Below the pieces are notes generated by a model that was not told where the DNA came from, ran no database searches, and saw only the letters and a program-made list of their open reading frames with translations. A program made the position numbers and the translations under genes. Of a stretch of 8,868 nt of DNA, positions 6,984 to 8,868 are shown piece after piece. Source of the DNA: an uncultured Phycisphaerales bacterium (lineage in GTDB: Bacteria; Planctomycetota; Phycisphaerae; Phycisphaerales; SM1A02); the NCBI GenBank assembly GCA_946886375.1, contig CAMPIL010000138.1, positions 1 through 8,868 on the forward strand, given 5' to 3'. The first letter of the stretch is position 1; each line of letters starts with the position of its first letter.

Positions 6984-7012
6984 AAAGGATGACTTCAAAT
7001 CGACCTCGCGGA

Positions 7013-8868
7013 TTACTGCGGGCACGCACCCCAGCCGTTGATGACCTTGAGCAGATCATTGACGTTCACCACGCCGTTGCCCCCGGGCGGATCAATGTCG
7101 GCCGGGCAGGCGGTGGGCTGCGGCGGGCACGCGCCCCAACCGTTGATGACCTTGAGCAGATCATTAACGTTGACCACGCCGTTGCCGCCGACCGGATCGA
7201 TGTCGGCCGGGCAGGGCGGTGCAGCGCAAACGTCGTTCAATGCGCCGGCGGTGTCGGTGCCCCCGCCAACTGCGAACGGATCGAACAACCCGATGGTCCA
7301 GGCGCCAGTGGCTTCGCACCGATAGATTTGCCCGGGCACGAACATGCCGTCGGGTCCGACATCGATGAATCCAAGGCTGGCGCCGTAGTAATACTCGATG
7401 CCCACGGGAAGCGGTGGGGTGACGATGCTTCGGACCAGACCCACTGCGTCGATCACATGACTCCAAGGCGTGACGTCGAGCGTGCCATCGTTGTCAGTGT
7501 CAAGGTCCTGATTGATCGCACCGCTGAAGTTCGCAGCCAGCACAAACGTGACGTTTTCAGAGTTCTCGAAAGTCAGCGCACCCGGGCTGCCGCCGAAGAG
7601 CACCAGATCGCGTTGAGCGGGAGCCGCCAATGCGAAGGTGGTTTCGACCACGATGAAATGCCCATCCGCAGGGACGACGTGCCCGTGAAGCGGAATGATG
7701 CACTCGATGACACCGGAGGCCTGGGCCGCGGTATTGTCGCCGATCACGAGAATCGTCAAACCGTTGAGTGACGTTCCCGGCGTGCCCTTGAGTTCCACGT
7801 ACTCATCGTTGTCGCTCGAAGGCTGGTCGATGCGGATTTCGTTCAGCCGCAGGTTGGCGGGCGGCAAAACCTCGCACACGTCCGGGATGCCGTTGCCGTT
7901 GTTGTCCGGATCGGTGTCACAGGCGTTGCCGATGCCGTCATCATCGCAATCGGCTTGATCGGGATTCGGCGTGGTGGGGCAGTTGTCCACTGCATTCGGA
8001 ATGCCGTCGTTGTCGCCGTCGGGTTGGGCTGAGCAGCCGCCGAAGTTTGTAAGATCAATCTTGCGGCCAGGCGAAAACGCAATGCCCGGGCTGGCGTCGT
8101 CGTGCTTCACAAGCGGGAAGCCGGTGATGTCCGGGCTGCGCGTCAACGAGGTGTCATCGCCGCCTTCGCCGCCAAAGGTGTACGACGTCACGAGCAATCC
8201 AAGGCTGTCGCGAATGGTGATGGTGTCGCCGGCATTGTTGATGCCCAACGCGCCGCTGGACGCGCGTTGCACCACCATGCCGCCAAACTGGCCTGTCGGA
8301 TTGCCGCCGCCAAACACCACGATTCCGCACTGGTTGGTCAACACGGTGTTGGAGGGGAAGGTGTGCCGCAGGCTTGAATTGTCGCTGATCGTCCAGCCGC
8401 CAATGTTGACGCTGGAGCCGTTGTTGTTCACCAGTTCGATGAATTCATCCTGCGAATCGTCGCGCACGCCGTCGTTGTTGGCGTCGCCTGCAAGGCCAGC
8501 GGGCGGGTCGGCAAGAATCTCATTGAGCACGATGGCGATGCTGTTCTCGCATTCATCGGGCAGACCGTTGCCGTTGACGTCCAGGCTTGCGCCGCTGGAA
8601 ATGTCGCATACGTCAGGCACGGCATTGCCGTTGCAATCAGGCTCGCATTCATCGGGAATGCCGTTCCTATTGCAGTCGAGGCTGATTTGGAAATCGATGT
8701 CGCAGACGTCGCCGATGCCGTTTTGGTTGCAGTCTTCCTGACCGGGATTGAAGATGGAGGAGCAGTTGTCCAAGCGATCGGAGATGCCGTCGCCGTCACG
8801 GTCATTGGGACACGGATCGTCGCACACATCGCCGATGCCGTCGTGATCGCAGTCGGACTGCGAGGGAT
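7013..8868 (-). CDS. Large secreted protein with TSP3 repeats, lamin-tail-like domains and doubled dockerin-like tail (5' end missing)
   Basis: 617 residues are visible and the frame stays open to the window edge, so the N-terminus lies outside. Residues about 1-107 are acidic calcium-binding repeats of thrombospondin type 3 kind, with units such as DRDGDGISDRLDNC, CNQNGIGDVCD and CNRNGIPDECE. A lamin-tail-like domain (about 110-265) starts VLNEILADP, with DEFIELVNNN and GGWTISDNS inside. A second TSP3 block (about 282-332) has DGDNDGIPNAVDNCP and DDDGIGNACD. A second region starting LRLNEIRIDQP, with DEYVELKG, follows as a lamin-tail-like module. The end carries two near-identical 30-residue dockerin-like copies with CPADID, NGVVNVNDLL and GWGACP. 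Such tails are typical of planctomycete 'GC-type dockerin' proteins and are thought to anchor extracellular proteins. It is likely calcium-stabilised and cell-surface or secreted; its target is unknown. No enzyme active site was recognised. Stop TAA at 7015-7013. Confidence 0.9.
   Translation of the reverse strand, partial: PSQSDCDHDGIGDVCDDPCPNDRDGDGISDRLDNCSSIFNPGQEDCNQNGIGDVCDIDFQISLDCNRNGIPDECEPDCNGNAVPDVCDISSGASLDVNGNGLPDECENSIAIVLNEILADPPAGLAGDANNDGVRDDSQDEFIELVNNNGSSVNIGGWTISDNSSLRHTFPSNTVLTNQCGIVVFGGGNPTGQFGGMVVQRASSGALGINNAGDTITIRDSLGLLVTSYTFGGEGGDDTSLTRSPDITGFPLVKHDDASPGIAFSPGRKIDLTNFGGCSAQPDGDNDGIPNAVDNCPTTPNPDQADCDDDGIGNACDTDPDNNGNGIPDVCEVLPPANLRLNEIRIDQPSSDNDEYVELKGTPGTSLNGLTILVIGDNTAAQASGVIECIIPLHGHVVPADGHFIVVETTFALAAPAQRDLVLFGGSPGALTFENSENVTFVLAANFSGAINQDLDTDNDGTLDVTPWSHVIDAVGLVRSIVTPPLPVGIEYYYGASLGFIDVGPDGMFVPGQIYRCEATGAWTIGLFDPFAVGGGTDTAGALNDVCAAPPCPADIDPVGGNGVVNVNDLLKVINGWGACPPQPTACPADIDPPGGNGVVNVNDLLKVINGWGACPQ
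7017..7217 (-). repeat. Tandem duplication with 105-bp period encoding the dockerin-like tail
   Basis: Two copies of about 90 bases begin 105 bases apart (for example GGGCAC at 7020-7025 and 7125-7130). By direct comparison about eight bases differ, but only one residue changes (Pro-Pro-Gly-Gly versus Pro-Val-Gly-Gly). The proline-rich linker between copies (PPQPTA) completes the 35-codon unit. Mostly silent differences suggest the duplication is not brand-new and that the protein sequence is conserved. Confidence 0.9.

Noticed and set aside
7971..8741. 256-residue plus-strand open frame
   Set aside because: It is the complement of the TSP3/lamin-tail coding sequence, whose domains are unmistakable on the minus strand.

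Overview
The window looks like chromosomal DNA from a Planctomycetota member, possibly Phycisphaerae-like. This is an inference from the large secreted protein at the right end, which combines thrombospondin type 3 calcium repeats, lamin-tail-like domains and a doubled 'GC-type' dockerin-like C-terminus. GC-rich sequence and mostly absent Shine-Dalgarno sites agree with this. No transposase, integrase, tRNA, rRNA or CRISPR array is visible.

Layout. Positions 1-234 hold a tandem array of eight 20-bp direct repeats. Degenerate inverted-orientation copies in the same 20-bp register lie to its left, and an inverted half-copy closes the right end as a perfect hairpin. Positions 235-583 show no gene. 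A plus-strand cluster follows: glutaminyl-tRNA synthetase (glnS, 584-2326), an uncharacterised 304-residue protein whose start overlaps the glnS stop (2326-3240), fumarylacetoacetase (3243-4559), and a small zinc-ribbon/transmembrane protein (4599-4853). The first three are so tightly packed that co-transcription and translational coupling are likely.

A convergent junction of 13 bases leads into minus-strand genes. Read in their own direction, these are the 3' part of a secreted repeat/dockerin-type protein (8868-7013), a clear intrinsic terminator (6983-6948), an MlaE-family ABC permease (6892-6056) and an exported transglutaminase-fold protein (5997-4867). The last protein appears to lack both the catalytic Cys and the catalytic His.

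How the genes may work together. Fumarylacetoacetase performs the last step of tyrosine/homogentisate breakdown. The coupled unknown protein is the best candidate for a partner or side enzyme, but nothing here proves that. GlnRS is housekeeping and seems simply to share the transcript. The mlaE gene has no mlaF or mlaD beside it, so its ATPase and substrate-binding partners must be encoded elsewhere. The points most worth a second look are the repeat array, the pseudo-transglutaminase and the unknown protein coupled to fumarylacetoacetase.
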